Positions 1 through 6,930 of a stretch of DNA of 25,938 bases are shown here, one piece after another. The notes beneath the pieces are model-generated. The model was not told the DNA's origin, searched no databases, and saw only the letters and a list, made by a program, of their open reading frames with translations. The stretch is taken from contig JASGFB010000067.1 of assembly GCA_047605765.1 (NCBI GenBank), forward strand, positions 1-25,938, written 5' to 3'. This stretch comes from JBGVSA01 sp047605765 (GTDB lineage Bacteria > Pseudomonadota > Gammaproteobacteria > Burkholderiales > Rhodocyclaceae). Position 1 is the stretch's first letter. The number at the start of each line of letters is the position of its first letter. Made by a program: the position numbers and the translations under genes.

Positions 1-1
1 C

Positions 2-568
2 TTCGCGCTGGAGGTGGTGAGCGCCGCGCGCACGCCGCGCGCCTGCCCCAAACCCCTGGAGATCGACATCACCGATCGCGGCAATCCACTGCGCATGCGC
101 GCCGTGGCGCATTGCCCGGTCGGCGGCTGGAGCGAGCTGTACACCGTGCGCGCACGGGTCAGCGCGCCGGTCGTGGTGGCAGCCGTGGCGGTGCCCAGCG
201 GGCAACCACTGGCGGCCGGCGATCTGGCCATCGACCGCCGCGAGCTGCCGGGCGCCATGGACGAAGTGTTCGCCGACCCCGCCGCGCTCATCGGCCAGGC
301 CAGCCGCCGCGCACTGCGTGCCGGCCAACTGATCGAGCGGCGCAGCGTGGCCGACGCCGTGCTGGTACGGCGCGGTGCCCAGATCAGCATCGTGGCGCGC
401 AACGCCGGCGTCATCGTCATGGTGGCCGGCCAGGCCGAAGGCAACGGACGACGCGGTGAAGTGATCAACGTGCGCAACGTCGCCACCGGCAAGGTGATCC
501 GCGCGCGCATCACAGGCCCCAACGAAGTCGAACCGGTCGCCATCGCCACGTCTCAATCCCCCGACTGA
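2..568 (+). CDS. flgA: FlgA, flagellar P-ring assembly chaperone (3' part; 5' end outside window)
   Basis: Only the last 188 residues are visible; the reading frame is open to the left edge, so the true start and signal peptide lie outside the window. FlgA is a periplasmic chaperone for P-ring (FlgI) assembly around the rod. The visible part fits its SAF-like C-terminal region: a segment with VAAVAVPSGQPLAAGDLAI, then a PGAMDEVF stretch, LRAGQLIERR, and the conserved end region with VRRGAQISIVARNAGVIV, GEVINVRN and VIRARITG. In Flag-2 loci flgA lies beside flgM/flgN and heads the rod-hook operon. Here flgM and flgN are nearby on the opposite strand, and the rod-hook genes are probably left of the window. 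The stop at 566-568 overlaps the 3' end of the convergent glucosaminidase gene by 16 nt. The family assignment is confident. Confidence 0.88.
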   Translation, partial: FALEVVSAARTPRACPKPLEIDITDRGNPLRMRAVAHCPVGGWSELYTVRARVSAPVVVAAVAVPSGQPLAAGDLAIDRRELPGAMDEVFADPAALIGQASRRALRAGQLIERRSVADAVLVRRGAQISIVARNAGVIVMVAGQAEGNGRRGEVINVRNVATGKVIRARITGPNEVEPVAIATSQSPD

Positions 569-1281
569 ATACGCGCGGCGATGCGCGCGAGCTTGTCGGC
601 ATAGGCCGGATCGGTGGCATAGCCGCCGCGCTGCAGCGCCTGCCCATAGGCGCGCGCATCCGTGCCGGTGCCCAGCGCGGCCTGGTAGCGCGGTGCCGTG
701 CGCAGCAAGGTCGTCAGGTCACGAAACGATGCGGCGTCGCTGGCATAGGCGCGGAAGTCATCGGTGCGCGGCACGCGCCGGCCATTTTCGAATTCGTGCG
801 TGGCGGCTTGCACCGCCTCGCCCTGCCAGGCCTCCGTGGCCTTGATGCCGAACAGGTTGTGACTGTCCTGGCCGTCGGCGCCACGCGGCGAGCGCTGGCC
901 CCAGCCGGTTTCGAGCGCGGCCTGCGCCGACAGCACCTCGGGCGCCACGCCAAGCGCGCGCGAGGCCTCCTGCGCCAACGGCGCGATACGCGCCAGGAAT
1001 TGCTTTTGCGCAAGCGTTGCGACGCCCTCGGCATCGTCACCGGCAGGCGCATCCGGCGCCCCCAGACGCGCCTGCCAGGCGCGGCCTTCCACGCTCAGTG
1101 TGGCGGCTTCGCTGCGGCGGCCGTCGCTGCCATGTGCGATGAAATCGGCAACTTCTCCGCTCAGTTGGCGGTACAGGCCGGCAAAGCCGCCCTCGCCCTG
1201 CAGCGGCAACGCCGTGTCGCGCACTGCCGCGCGAAAATCCGCACTCGGCGCGTTGAAGGCGGGCAGCTCAGCGAGGCGCAT
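553..1281 (-). CDS. Stand-alone FlgJ-type glucosaminidase (flagellar peptidoglycan hydrolase), 242 aa
   Basis: The C-terminal half is a GH73 glucosaminidase domain like the muramidase half of FlgJ. It has SAQAALETGWGQ with the probable catalytic Glu at about residue 124, then HNLFGIK, FRAYAS, and YATDPAYADKL near the end. Such domains cut peptidoglycan so the rod can cross the wall. The N-terminal 90 residues do not look like the FlgJ rod-cap domain, so this is a single-function hydrolase. The ATG at 1281 is chosen because it overlaps the end of flgN by 14 nt; a GTG at 1308 is possible but lies deeper inside flgN. It is the last gene of the long minus-strand array and converges on flgA. The rod-cap function may be encoded by a separate gene in the rod-hook cluster outside the window (inference). 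No signal peptide is seen, so export through the flagellar apparatus is likely, as for FlgJ. Confidence 0.85.
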   Translation of the reverse strand: MRLAELPAFNAPSADFRAAVRDTALPLQGEGGFAGLYRQLSGEVADFIAHGSDGRRSEAATLSVEGRAWQARLGAPDAPAGDDAEGVATLAQKQFLARIAPLAQEASRALGVAPEVLSAQAALETGWGQRSPRGADGQDSHNLFGIKATEAWQGEAVQAATHEFENGRRVPRTDDFRAYASDAASFRDLTTLLRTAPRYQAALGTGTDARAYGQALQRGGYATDPAYADKLARIAARIQSGD

Positions 1282-1699
1282 AGGTGTCGCTCTCGGTACC
1301 CAGCACACGCTGCATGATGTCGTGCTGCTCGGTCAGCAGTGCGCCATTGCGCACATTGAGCGCCTTGCAGGCGGCCACGCGTTCGCCCAGCCCCTGCCAC
1401 AGGGTCTCGGCGGCCGTGCGATAGCGCCCCGGCAAGCGCGCGAACACCGCTTCCACGCGGCCGGCCGGCGGAACCTCCGGCCCCACCAGCGCGTTCACCA
1501 GAGTGACGCGTTCGCCGCGCCGAACCTCCAGCGCCGCGCACAGCATGCCGATGTCCTCGGCCAGGCGCGCCAGGGCCGGCGTGTCGTGGCGCAGGGCGGC
1601 GGCGAACTGTTCTTCGAGCATGCCGCGCAACCGCTCGTAGTCGGCCAGATCCGACTGGATGCCCTGTGCCAACAGGAGCAACGCCTGCTGCGGGTTCAT
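1268..1699 (-). CDS. flgN: FlgN, chaperone for hook-filament junction proteins
   Basis: This 143-aa, mostly helical, soluble protein follows flgM with a 4-nt ATGA overlap. It has FlgN family character: a leucine-rich N-terminus (QQALLLLAQGIQSDLADY), a region with LRGMLEEQFAAAL, and a C-terminal amphipathic helix with LGERVAACKALNVRNGALL. FlgN binds FlgK and FlgL in the cytoplasm and delivers them to the export gate. Gene pairing with flgM is typical. Sequence conservation in the family is low, so the call leans on size, helicity, the C-terminal ALN-x-RNG-x-LL motif and position. Translation is probably coupled to flgM. Confidence 0.82.
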   Translation of the reverse strand: MNPQQALLLLAQGIQSDLADYERLRGMLEEQFAAALRHDTPALARLAEDIGMLCAALEVRRGERVTLVNALVGPEVPPAGRVEAVFARLPGRYRTAAETLWQGLGERVAACKALNVRNGALLTEQHDIMQRVLGTESDTYAPR

Positions 1700-1980
1700 G
1701 AGTGGCCCCCGTGGTAACGATCGATGAGACCGGCCAGGCGGCTGGCGTCGAAAGGCAGTTCGCCCTTGGCGAGCGCATCGCGCAAGGCAGTCACGCGGGC
1801 CTGGTCGATGTCGGGCAACGCCGCCAGAGCTTCCTTGGCGGGCGCCAGAGCGGCCGACTGCAAGGGCGCGTCGCCGGCCGGCTGGGCCGTCGCGCGCACC
1901 TCGCCGGCGCCGTGGTCGCTGGCGGCCACCGAGGTCGTGCCGGGGGTGCCTGAGGTATTCGGGGTGCCGGTGATCTTCAT
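1696..1980 (-). CDS. flgM: FlgM, anti-sigma-28 factor
   Basis: This is a 94-aa protein. The N-terminal half is low-complexity and probably unfolded (KITGTPNTSGTPGTTS), which is typical of FlgM because it leaves through the growing flagellum. The C-terminal half carries the sigma-binding helices: DIDQARVTALRDALAKGEL, then PFDASRLAGLIDRYH. The start at 1980 (MKITGT) is preceded by a GAGGGA ribosome site 6 nt upstream; a longer version starting at 2007 has no family support. The protein would hold FliA inactive until the hook is complete. Its target, fliA, is four genes upstream in the same array (fliA-motA-motB-flgM), so sigma and anti-sigma are probably co-transcribed. Confidence 0.88.
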   Translation of the reverse strand: MKITGTPNTSGTPGTTSVAASDHGAGEVRATAQPAGDAPLQSAALAPAKEALAALPDIDQARVTALRDALAKGELPFDASRLAGLIDRYHGGHS

Positions 1981-2008
1981 TCGATTCCCTCTCGATTGAG
2001 TACGCATG

Positions 2009-2995
2009 TCAGGGCCGCTCTGCCGCGCGCTTGCCCGGCCCTTCCAGCAGGTCGATGGCCTGGCCGCGCGGCAGCGAGGTGTCCACGCCCTCCATCAGCG
2101 GTGCCGATGCATCCGGCATGCCGAACATGGCGGCCAGGTTGCGCGCCTGATCGGCGCTCAGGATCATCAATTCGATGCGGCGGTTGATCGCCGCACGCGG
2201 GTCCTGCGCGTCCAGCGGCGCGCGGTCGGCCATGCCGATCACTTGCAGCACGCTGTCGGCGCGCAGGCCGCCATCGAGCATCTGAAGGCGCGCGGCCATG
2301 GCGCGCTGGCCCGACAGGGTCCAGTTGGAATAGGCCGAGTGGCCGCGGTCGGCGTACTGCAGCGCGTCGGTGTGGCCGAGGATCAGCATCTGATTTTCGA
2401 TCTGCGCGAACAGCGGCCCCATCTTGCGCAGCAGCGCACGGAAGCGTTCGCTGGGCAGCGCCGAGCCACGCGCGAACATGCCCTGCTGGTCGGTGTCGTG
2501 CAGCATCACGCGCAGCCCCTGCGGCGTGATCTCGGTGTACAGGTTGCCGGCCATGCCGGCCTGGGCGGTCAGGCGTTTGACCACCGTCGCCAGCTCGTTC
2601 ATGTCTTCGGGCTTGTCGTAACGGCGCTTGGACAGATGCAGGCCATCGTCGGCCTCGTCGACGTCGCCATTGGTGACCTGCCGCTTGGGGGTCAGCGTGT
2701 CGCCCTGGGTCGGCACCGGCTGCCGTTCGATGAGGCTGCCGCGCGGGCCGCCGACGGTCTCCATGCGCCGCCCCACGCCCTCGTCGAGCAGGCTGCCTTC
2801 GGCCATCCGCTTGACCTCTTCGATGGATTCCTTGCTGCGCGCCGCCATGACCCACAGCACCAGGAACAGGCACATCAGGGCCAGGCAGAAGTCGGCGAAG
2901 GCCACCTTCCAGGCGCCGCCATGCTCGTCGCCGTCGTGACGGCGCGACACGCGTTTGACGACGGCGGCGGCGTGCTTGTCGGCCTTGGCGTTCAT
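2009..2995 (-). CDS. motB: MotB/LafU, stator protein with OmpA-like domain
   Basis: This 328-aa protein has a single N-terminal membrane segment, about residues 31-52, containing the stator plug region and FADF with the proton-binding Asp at residue 35. A C-terminal OmpA/MotB peptidoglycan-binding domain shows ILGHTDA, YSNWTLSGQRA, VIGMADRAPL and NRRIELMI. The long linker and the GGAWKVAFADF start resemble the lateral-type LafU. The ATG at 2995 is chosen because GGAGGGG lies about 7 nt upstream; a GTG at 3013 is in frame but has no such site. With MotA it forms the ion channel that drives rotation. The conserved residues suggest proton drive, which is an inference. It lies 33 nt after motA. 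Confidence 0.95.
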   Translation of the reverse strand: MNAKADKHAAAVVKRVSRRHDGDEHGGAWKVAFADFCLALMCLFLVLWVMAARSKESIEEVKRMAEGSLLDEGVGRRMETVGGPRGSLIERQPVPTQGDTLTPKRQVTNGDVDEADDGLHLSKRRYDKPEDMNELATVVKRLTAQAGMAGNLYTEITPQGLRVMLHDTDQQGMFARGSALPSERFRALLRKMGPLFAQIENQMLILGHTDALQYADRGHSAYSNWTLSGQRAMAARLQMLDGGLRADSVLQVIGMADRAPLDAQDPRAAINRRIELMILSADQARNLAAMFGMPDASAPLMEGVDTSLPRGQAIDLLEGPGKRAAERP

Positions 2996-3028
2996 GCCGC
3001 CCCCTCCGTCCACCGCAGCAGGCGACGA

Positions 3029-3925
3029 TCAGGCACGGGCTTCTCCCGCGCGGCGCGCCATGGCCTGCTCGGCCAGTTCGTTGATCCACGCTTCGAGCTC
3101 GGCGAAGCTGGGCTTGATGTTCAACTGCACCAGGCGGCGGCCGGCGTCGATGGCCAGCAGCGGGGGCTTGCCGGCCACGTGCGTGACCAGCACCACCTTG
3201 ACGCATTCGAGGGTGGACAGCTCCTGCTTGACCACCTGCTTCATCATGTTGGAGATCGGATCGAGCAGGCCGTAGCAGAAGAAAATGCCGATGAAGGTGC
3301 CGACCATGGCGGCCGCCACGCGCTCGGCGATCTCGGCCGAATTGGCGCCCTCGCCCACCGTGTTCATGGCCATCACGATGCCCAGCACGGCCGCCAGAAT
3401 GCCGAAGCCCGGCATCGCTTCGGCGATCTTGTGCAGCGACTTGGAAGGCTGCTCCAGTTCGACGTGGATGGCCTCCAGCTCCTGGTCGAGCACGCCTTCC
3501 AGCTCGTGGGCGTTGATCTTGCCCATGGCCATGAGGCGGAAGTTGTCGACGATGAAATTGAGCAGCTTCGGTTCAGTGAGGATCAGCGGATAGTTGCGGA
3601 ACAAGGGGCTCTGGTGCGGTTCTTCGACGTGCGCATCGAGCGCCTTGAGGCCACCGGCGGCGGTCTGCAGCAGTTCGTACATGACCAGCAGCAGTTGGCG
3701 CTGGAATTCCTGCCCGTGCCGACGCACCACCAGGATGTGCTTGAGTTGCAGCCACATTTCGGCCAGCACGTGACGCGGATTGCCCAGCACCACGGCGCCC
3801 AGGCCGGCGCCGCCGATGATGAGCAGCTCGACCGGTTGCCAGATCACGTGCAGCGCCCCCCCGCTGAGGAGGAAGCCACCGAACACGGTGGCCAGGACGA
3901 CTGCGATGCCGATGATTTGTTGCAT
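3029..3925 (-). CDS. motA: MotA/LafT, stator channel protein
   Basis: This 298-aa inner-membrane protein shows the MotA pattern of four membrane segments (about 4-22, 33-50, 172-192, 205-222) and a large cytoplasmic loop between the second and third. The signature EAMPGFGILAAVLGIVMAM contains the conserved Pro at 172, and AAAMVGTFIGIFFCYGLLDP follows. Charged residues that contact FliG lie in the loop near 88-100 (AAGGLKALDAHVEEP). It sits 21 nt downstream of fliA and 33 nt upstream of motB, the same order as lafS-lafT-lafU in Vibrio parahaemolyticus. The family assignment is certain. The lateral subtype follows from context. Confidence 0.96.
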   Translation of the reverse strand: MQQIIGIAVVLATVFGGFLLSGGALHVIWQPVELLIIGGAGLGAVVLGNPRHVLAEMWLQLKHILVVRRHGQEFQRQLLLVMYELLQTAAGGLKALDAHVEEPHQSPLFRNYPLILTEPKLLNFIVDNFRLMAMGKINAHELEGVLDQELEAIHVELEQPSKSLHKIAEAMPGFGILAAVLGIVMAMNTVGEGANSAEIAERVAAAMVGTFIGIFFCYGLLDPISNMMKQVVKQELSTLECVKVVLVTHVAGKPPLLAIDAGRRLVQLNIKPSFAELEAWINELAEQAMARRAGEARA

Positions 3926-3946
3926 GGGATGTCGTTCGCTTTCCGT

Positions 3947-4645
3947 TCAGTGCTGTTGCAGGCTCGCCCGCATCTTGCGCAGCGCGCCCTTGTTGATCTG
4001 GCAGATGCGCGCCTCGGTCAGGTCGAGCACCGCGGCGATCTCTTTCAGGCTGAGGTCGAATTCGTAGTAGAGCTGGACCACCCGTTGCTCGCGCTCGTCG
4101 AGTGCGCGCAGGGCCTGCTCGATGCTGCGGCGGCGGATCAGTTGGGCCTCCGGCGTCGGCGCCTCGGAGGGCAGGCTGCCGATCTCCTGCATCAGTTCGT
4201 CGAAGCTCGCCAGTTGCTCGGCGTTCTCCGCCAGCAAAAAAGCCTGGTAAGCCTCGGGCGTCAGCGACAGGTGGCGCATCAGTTCGGCCTCGGAAGGCTC
4301 GCGCCCCAGGCGGCGCGACAGTTCGCGCGCGGCATCGCGCAGACGGTGGCTTTCCTGGCGCACGCTGCGCGGGCGCCAATCCTGGCGGCGCAGTTCATCG
4401 AGGATGGCGCCACGCACGCGCATCGCCGCATAGGCGCCGAATTTCTCGTCCGGCGCGCCATAGCGGCGCAGGCTGTCGAGCAGGCCGAGCAAGCCGATCT
4501 GCTCCATGTCCTCGCGATCGATGGCGCCGCCCACCTGCGAGGCGAGCTGGCGTACGACGCGCTTGACCAATGGCACGTAGGCCAGCAAGTGCTGCTGTTC
4601 GACAGCCGCACTGTGCAGTTCCTCGTATCCACTGTGCATGTCCAT
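3947..4645 (-). CDS. fliA: FliA/LafS, flagellar sigma-28 factor
   Basis: This 232-aa sigma-70 family protein has region 2 at about 22-95 (YVPLVKRVVRQLA, DREDMEQIGLLGLLDSLRRY, FGAYAAMRVRGAILDELRRQDWRPRSVR), region 3 in the middle (ARELSRRLGREPSEAELMRHL) and a region 4 helix-turn-helix near the C-terminus (LSLKEIAAVLDLTEARICQI). The length is normal for FliA. It would direct RNA polymerase to late genes such as flagellin and the stator genes, and FlgM should inhibit it. It starts 4 nt after fliL; a second in-frame ATG lies at 4639. A sigma-28 inside the structural operon is a Flag-2 hallmark (lafS). Confidence 0.96.
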   Translation of the reverse strand: MDMHSGYEELHSAAVEQQHLLAYVPLVKRVVRQLASQVGGAIDREDMEQIGLLGLLDSLRRYGAPDEKFGAYAAMRVRGAILDELRRQDWRPRSVRQESHRLRDAARELSRRLGREPSEAELMRHLSLTPEAYQAFLLAENAEQLASFDELMQEIGSLPSEAPTPEAQLIRRRSIEQALRALDEREQRVVQLYYEFDLSLKEIAAVLDLTEARICQINKGALRKMRASLQQH

Positions 4646-4649
4646 GGCA

Positions 4650-5114
4650 TCACTCGATGATCAGCTTGCCGATCAGCGCCTCGGTGAACGGTTTGCTGGC
4701 GCGCTCGGCCGCGTAGTTGGCGGTGAAGGCGCGATTGATATCCACGGCGAACTGATCGACCGTCATCTGACCGGCCTTGTCCATGGTGTAGCCGGACAGC
4801 GCCTTGACGGCCACGGCACGCAGCAGCGGCAGGTGTTCCTTGGTGAGCTTTTCGTTCTTGAGCGGCGTCTTGAAGACCAGGTCGACGGCCAGGTAGTGCG
4901 ACATCGGCTCGCCTTCGCGACTGCGCAGCATGACGATGACTTTTTCGAGGCTGATGTACTTGTACTCGGTACGGTCCATCTCGACTTCGCGCGCGGCGGG
5001 CTTGGCATCGGGCGTCTTCGGACGCAGCAGCCACCAGGCGCCGCCCGCACCGGCGACCGCCATGGTCAGACCGATGCACACCGACAGCAGGATCAGCTTC
5101 CAGTGGCGCATCAT
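4650..5114 (-). CDS. fliL: FliL/LafF, basal-body and stator-associated membrane protein
   Basis: This 154-aa protein has a short cytoplasmic tail, one membrane segment at about residues 7-29 (LILLSVCIGLTMAVAG), and a periplasmic domain of FliL type with YKYISLEKVIVMLRS, HYLAVDLVFKT and EALIGKLIIE at the end. FliL surrounds the stator and supports torque and swarming. It overlaps the end of fliK by 4 nt (ATGA) and ends 4 nt before fliA. The order fliK-fliL-fliA matches lafE-lafF-lafS. The conserved C-terminal segment, though divergent, supports the call. Confidence 0.88.
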   Translation of the reverse strand: MMRHWKLILLSVCIGLTMAVAGAGGAWWLLRPKTPDAKPAAREVEMDRTEYKYISLEKVIVMLRSREGEPMSHYLAVDLVFKTPLKNEKLTKEHLPLLRAVAVKALSGYTMDKAGQMTVDQFAVDINRAFTANYAAERASKPFTEALIGKLIIE

Positions 5115-6214
5115 GCGGTGCGCTCCTCGTCACGCCCCATGCCGAAGGCATGCTGCTCGCCGTCGTCATCGCCGAATGCGCGCGTCGGCGTACCGTCGCC
5201 CGCTTCACCCTGCCCCTGACGCTGGCGGCGCGCATCGGCGTCGGCCTGCCCGAAACGGGCCGTGGTCACCTCCGACACCTGCACCGAGACCTCGCCGGCA
5301 TGACGCTGCGACAGATCGTGGCGCAGGTTGTCGCCGACGCCCTGCAACTGGCGCAGCACTTCGCCGTGCGTGGCGCTGATGCTCACCTTGAGGGCGCCTG
5401 CCTCGTGGCGGATGGCGATTTCGATCTGCCCCATCTGAGGCGGATCGAGGCGGATGACAGCGGTATCGCTGGTGCGCGTGGACGTCCATTGCAGGCGCTC
5501 GCCGAGTGCCTGTTGCAAGGGCTGGCGCCACTGCGTGGGTTCGCCGTTGGGCAATTTGAGCGGGACGTCGGCGGCTTGCGCGGCACCGGCGTCGCCCAGG
5601 CTGAACGGCGCCACGGCATCGCGCACGGCGGTGGCGAGCGTGTTGCTGGCGGGCGCAGCATCGTTTTGCGCCGCCTTGGCGGTCGTCGCCATCGGCACCG
5701 CCGGTGCCGCCTGCGGGGTGGGAGCCGTTTTGGTCATCGGCGCAGGCAGTACATCGGCCGGCACGGGCGGCGTCTCATCCACCCGGGCTGGCGCAGCCGG
5801 CACCACAGCGCTGATCACGACCGGCACCCCCAGCAGGGGCTGCGCCAGGGCCGGCACGGCGGCGGGTGGCAGGTCGTCGGCATGCTCTTCGTCATCCTGT
5901 GCCGCCACCGGCTTGGGCGCCGGTGCAGTCACCACGAGCGCAGCATCGTCCATGGCCGCCAGCGGCACGGCAGGCATGTCGGCCGCCGCATCCGTCACCG
6001 CATCGGCCGGCACCCTGTCGTCGCCAGCGGCAGCCGCCGGCGTCGGCGTCGGCGCCACGCCGGCGTCGCTCAGCACGTGTCCCAGCGCAGCGCTGAACAA
6101 ATCGGCCAGCGCCGCGGCCGGTGCGTCGCTCGTGCCATGGGCGTTGGCGGCGATCGGCGCACCGACCGGCAAGGGGGTCACGGGCAAGGATGGGAAAGCC
6201 AGCACGGCACTCAT
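5111..6214 (-). CDS. fliK: FliK/LafE, hook-length control protein
   Basis: This 367-aa protein has a long Ala/Pro-rich, low-complexity N-terminal region (about 1-250), typical of the secreted ruler, and a C-terminal Flg_hook domain at about 240-330. The domain contains VIRLDPPQMGQIEIAIRHEA, LKVSISATHGEVLRQLQ, and VSVQVSEVT. FliK measures the hook and switches the export gate specificity through FlhB. The start at 6214 (MSAVLAFPSL) overlaps the end of fliT by 4 nt, which supports it over an upstream in-frame start at 6280. A tail rich in Asp, Glu, Arg and Gln follows the hook domain. Confidence 0.9.
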   Translation of the reverse strand: MSAVLAFPSLPVTPLPVGAPIAANAHGTSDAPAAALADLFSAALGHVLSDAGVAPTPTPAAAAGDDRVPADAVTDAAADMPAVPLAAMDDAALVVTAPAPKPVAAQDDEEHADDLPPAAVPALAQPLLGVPVVISAVVPAAPARVDETPPVPADVLPAPMTKTAPTPQAAPAVPMATTAKAAQNDAAPASNTLATAVRDAVAPFSLGDAGAAQAADVPLKLPNGEPTQWRQPLQQALGERLQWTSTRTSDTAVIRLDPPQMGQIEIAIRHEAGALKVSISATHGEVLRQLQGVGDNLRHDLSQRHAGEVSVQVSEVTTARFGQADADARRQRQGQGEAGDGTPTRAFGDDDGEQHAFGMGRDEERTA

Positions 6215-6525
6215 GCGCGGCCCTCCAGGTAGCTGTCGTCTTCCATGGCGTAGGCAGCCCAGCCATCGCGATGGGTGCACAGGGCTGCCATGCGTGCGTC
6301 CACTTCGGCGGCTTCGCGCTCGCAGTATTCGAGCGCCACGCGATGGGTCTCGCGCAACGTGGCGAGCGCGCGTGCCTCGTTGTGCGCCCAGGCGCCGAGA
6401 GCCGCCAGGCGCGGCAGCATGGCGGCGATGTCGGCGTCGACGCGCGCCACCGTGCTCCAGTCGCGCTCAACGGCGGCCTGCCCGAGCTGATAGGCAAGAT
6501 TGAGGAGTCTGGCGCTTCTATCCAT
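6211..6525 (-). CDS. fliT: FliT/LafD-like flagellar chaperone
   Basis: This 104-aa helical protein has no membrane segment. By position (fliD-fliS-this-fliK) and size it corresponds to FliT or LafD, the chaperone of the cap protein FliD. The sequence begins MDRSARLLNLAYQLGQAAVERDWSTVARVDADIAAML, a pattern seen in FliT-like proteins (small helical protein with a W at the end of helix 1). The start at 6525 overlaps the fliS stop by 8 nt, so translation is probably coupled. The family diverges widely, so the role is inferred from context more than from motifs. Confidence 0.7.
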   Translation of the reverse strand: MDRSARLLNLAYQLGQAAVERDWSTVARVDADIAAMLPRLAALGAWAHNEARALATLRETHRVALEYCEREAAEVDARMAALCTHRDGWAAYAMEDDSYLEGRA

Positions 6526-6904
6526 GACGCGCCTGCATGCCCTGCCAGCCTTCACGCAAGGTGGCGAGCAGTCCGATCACTTCGTCCACGCGCACCACGT
6601 CCATGTGTACGCCGGCTTGATAGAGCCGCTCGGCACAGTAGTCGTAGAGATCGGCGAGGTTGTTCACCACATCGCTACCGGCTTCGAAATCGAGCGCGCT
6701 GGACAGGCCGTTGAGCATGTCGATGGCGCGGTCCAGGCTCTTGGCCTTGAGTTCGAAGCGGCGCCCGTCGATGTGCGCGCGGGCGCGGGCCAGCTCGTCG
6801 AGCAGGCCATCCATGAGGATCAGCACCAGTTGGACGGGCGACGCCTGGGCGGTGCGCGCGCCAAGGTCGACGGTGTGGTAGCTGTGGTAGGCGTCGTGGT
6901 TCAA
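6518..6904 (-). CDS. fliS: FliS/LafC, flagellin export chaperone (TTG start)
   Basis: This 128-aa helical protein has FliS hallmarks: DAYHSYHTVDLGARTAQASPVQLVLILMDGLLDELARA at the N-terminus, SLDRAIDMLNGLSSALDFEAG in the middle, and LADLYDYCAERLYQA near the end. FliS binds the C-terminus of flagellin in the cytoplasm and prevents early polymerisation. The only start giving the conserved N-terminus is TTG at 6904, with a GAGG ribosome site about 6 nt upstream. The nearby ATG at 6909 is out of frame and reaches a stop after two codons, so it cannot serve. The rare start may keep FliS levels low. The gene follows fliD by 26 nt. Confidence 0.94.
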   Translation of the reverse strand: MNHDAYHSYHTVDLGARTAQASPVQLVLILMDGLLDELARARAHIDGRRFELKAKSLDRAIDMLNGLSSALDFEAGSDVVNNLADLYDYCAERLYQAGVHMDVVRVDEVIGLLATLREGWQGMQARHG

Positions 6905-6930
6905 AGCATGCCTCGCGTTCCTTCTGCCGA

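Noticed and set aside
2006..4660. 884-codon + strand ORF opposite motA, motB and fliA
   Set aside because: It is His/Gln/Arg-rich shadow coding caused by high GC3 on the opposite strand. The minus-strand genes are clearly real.
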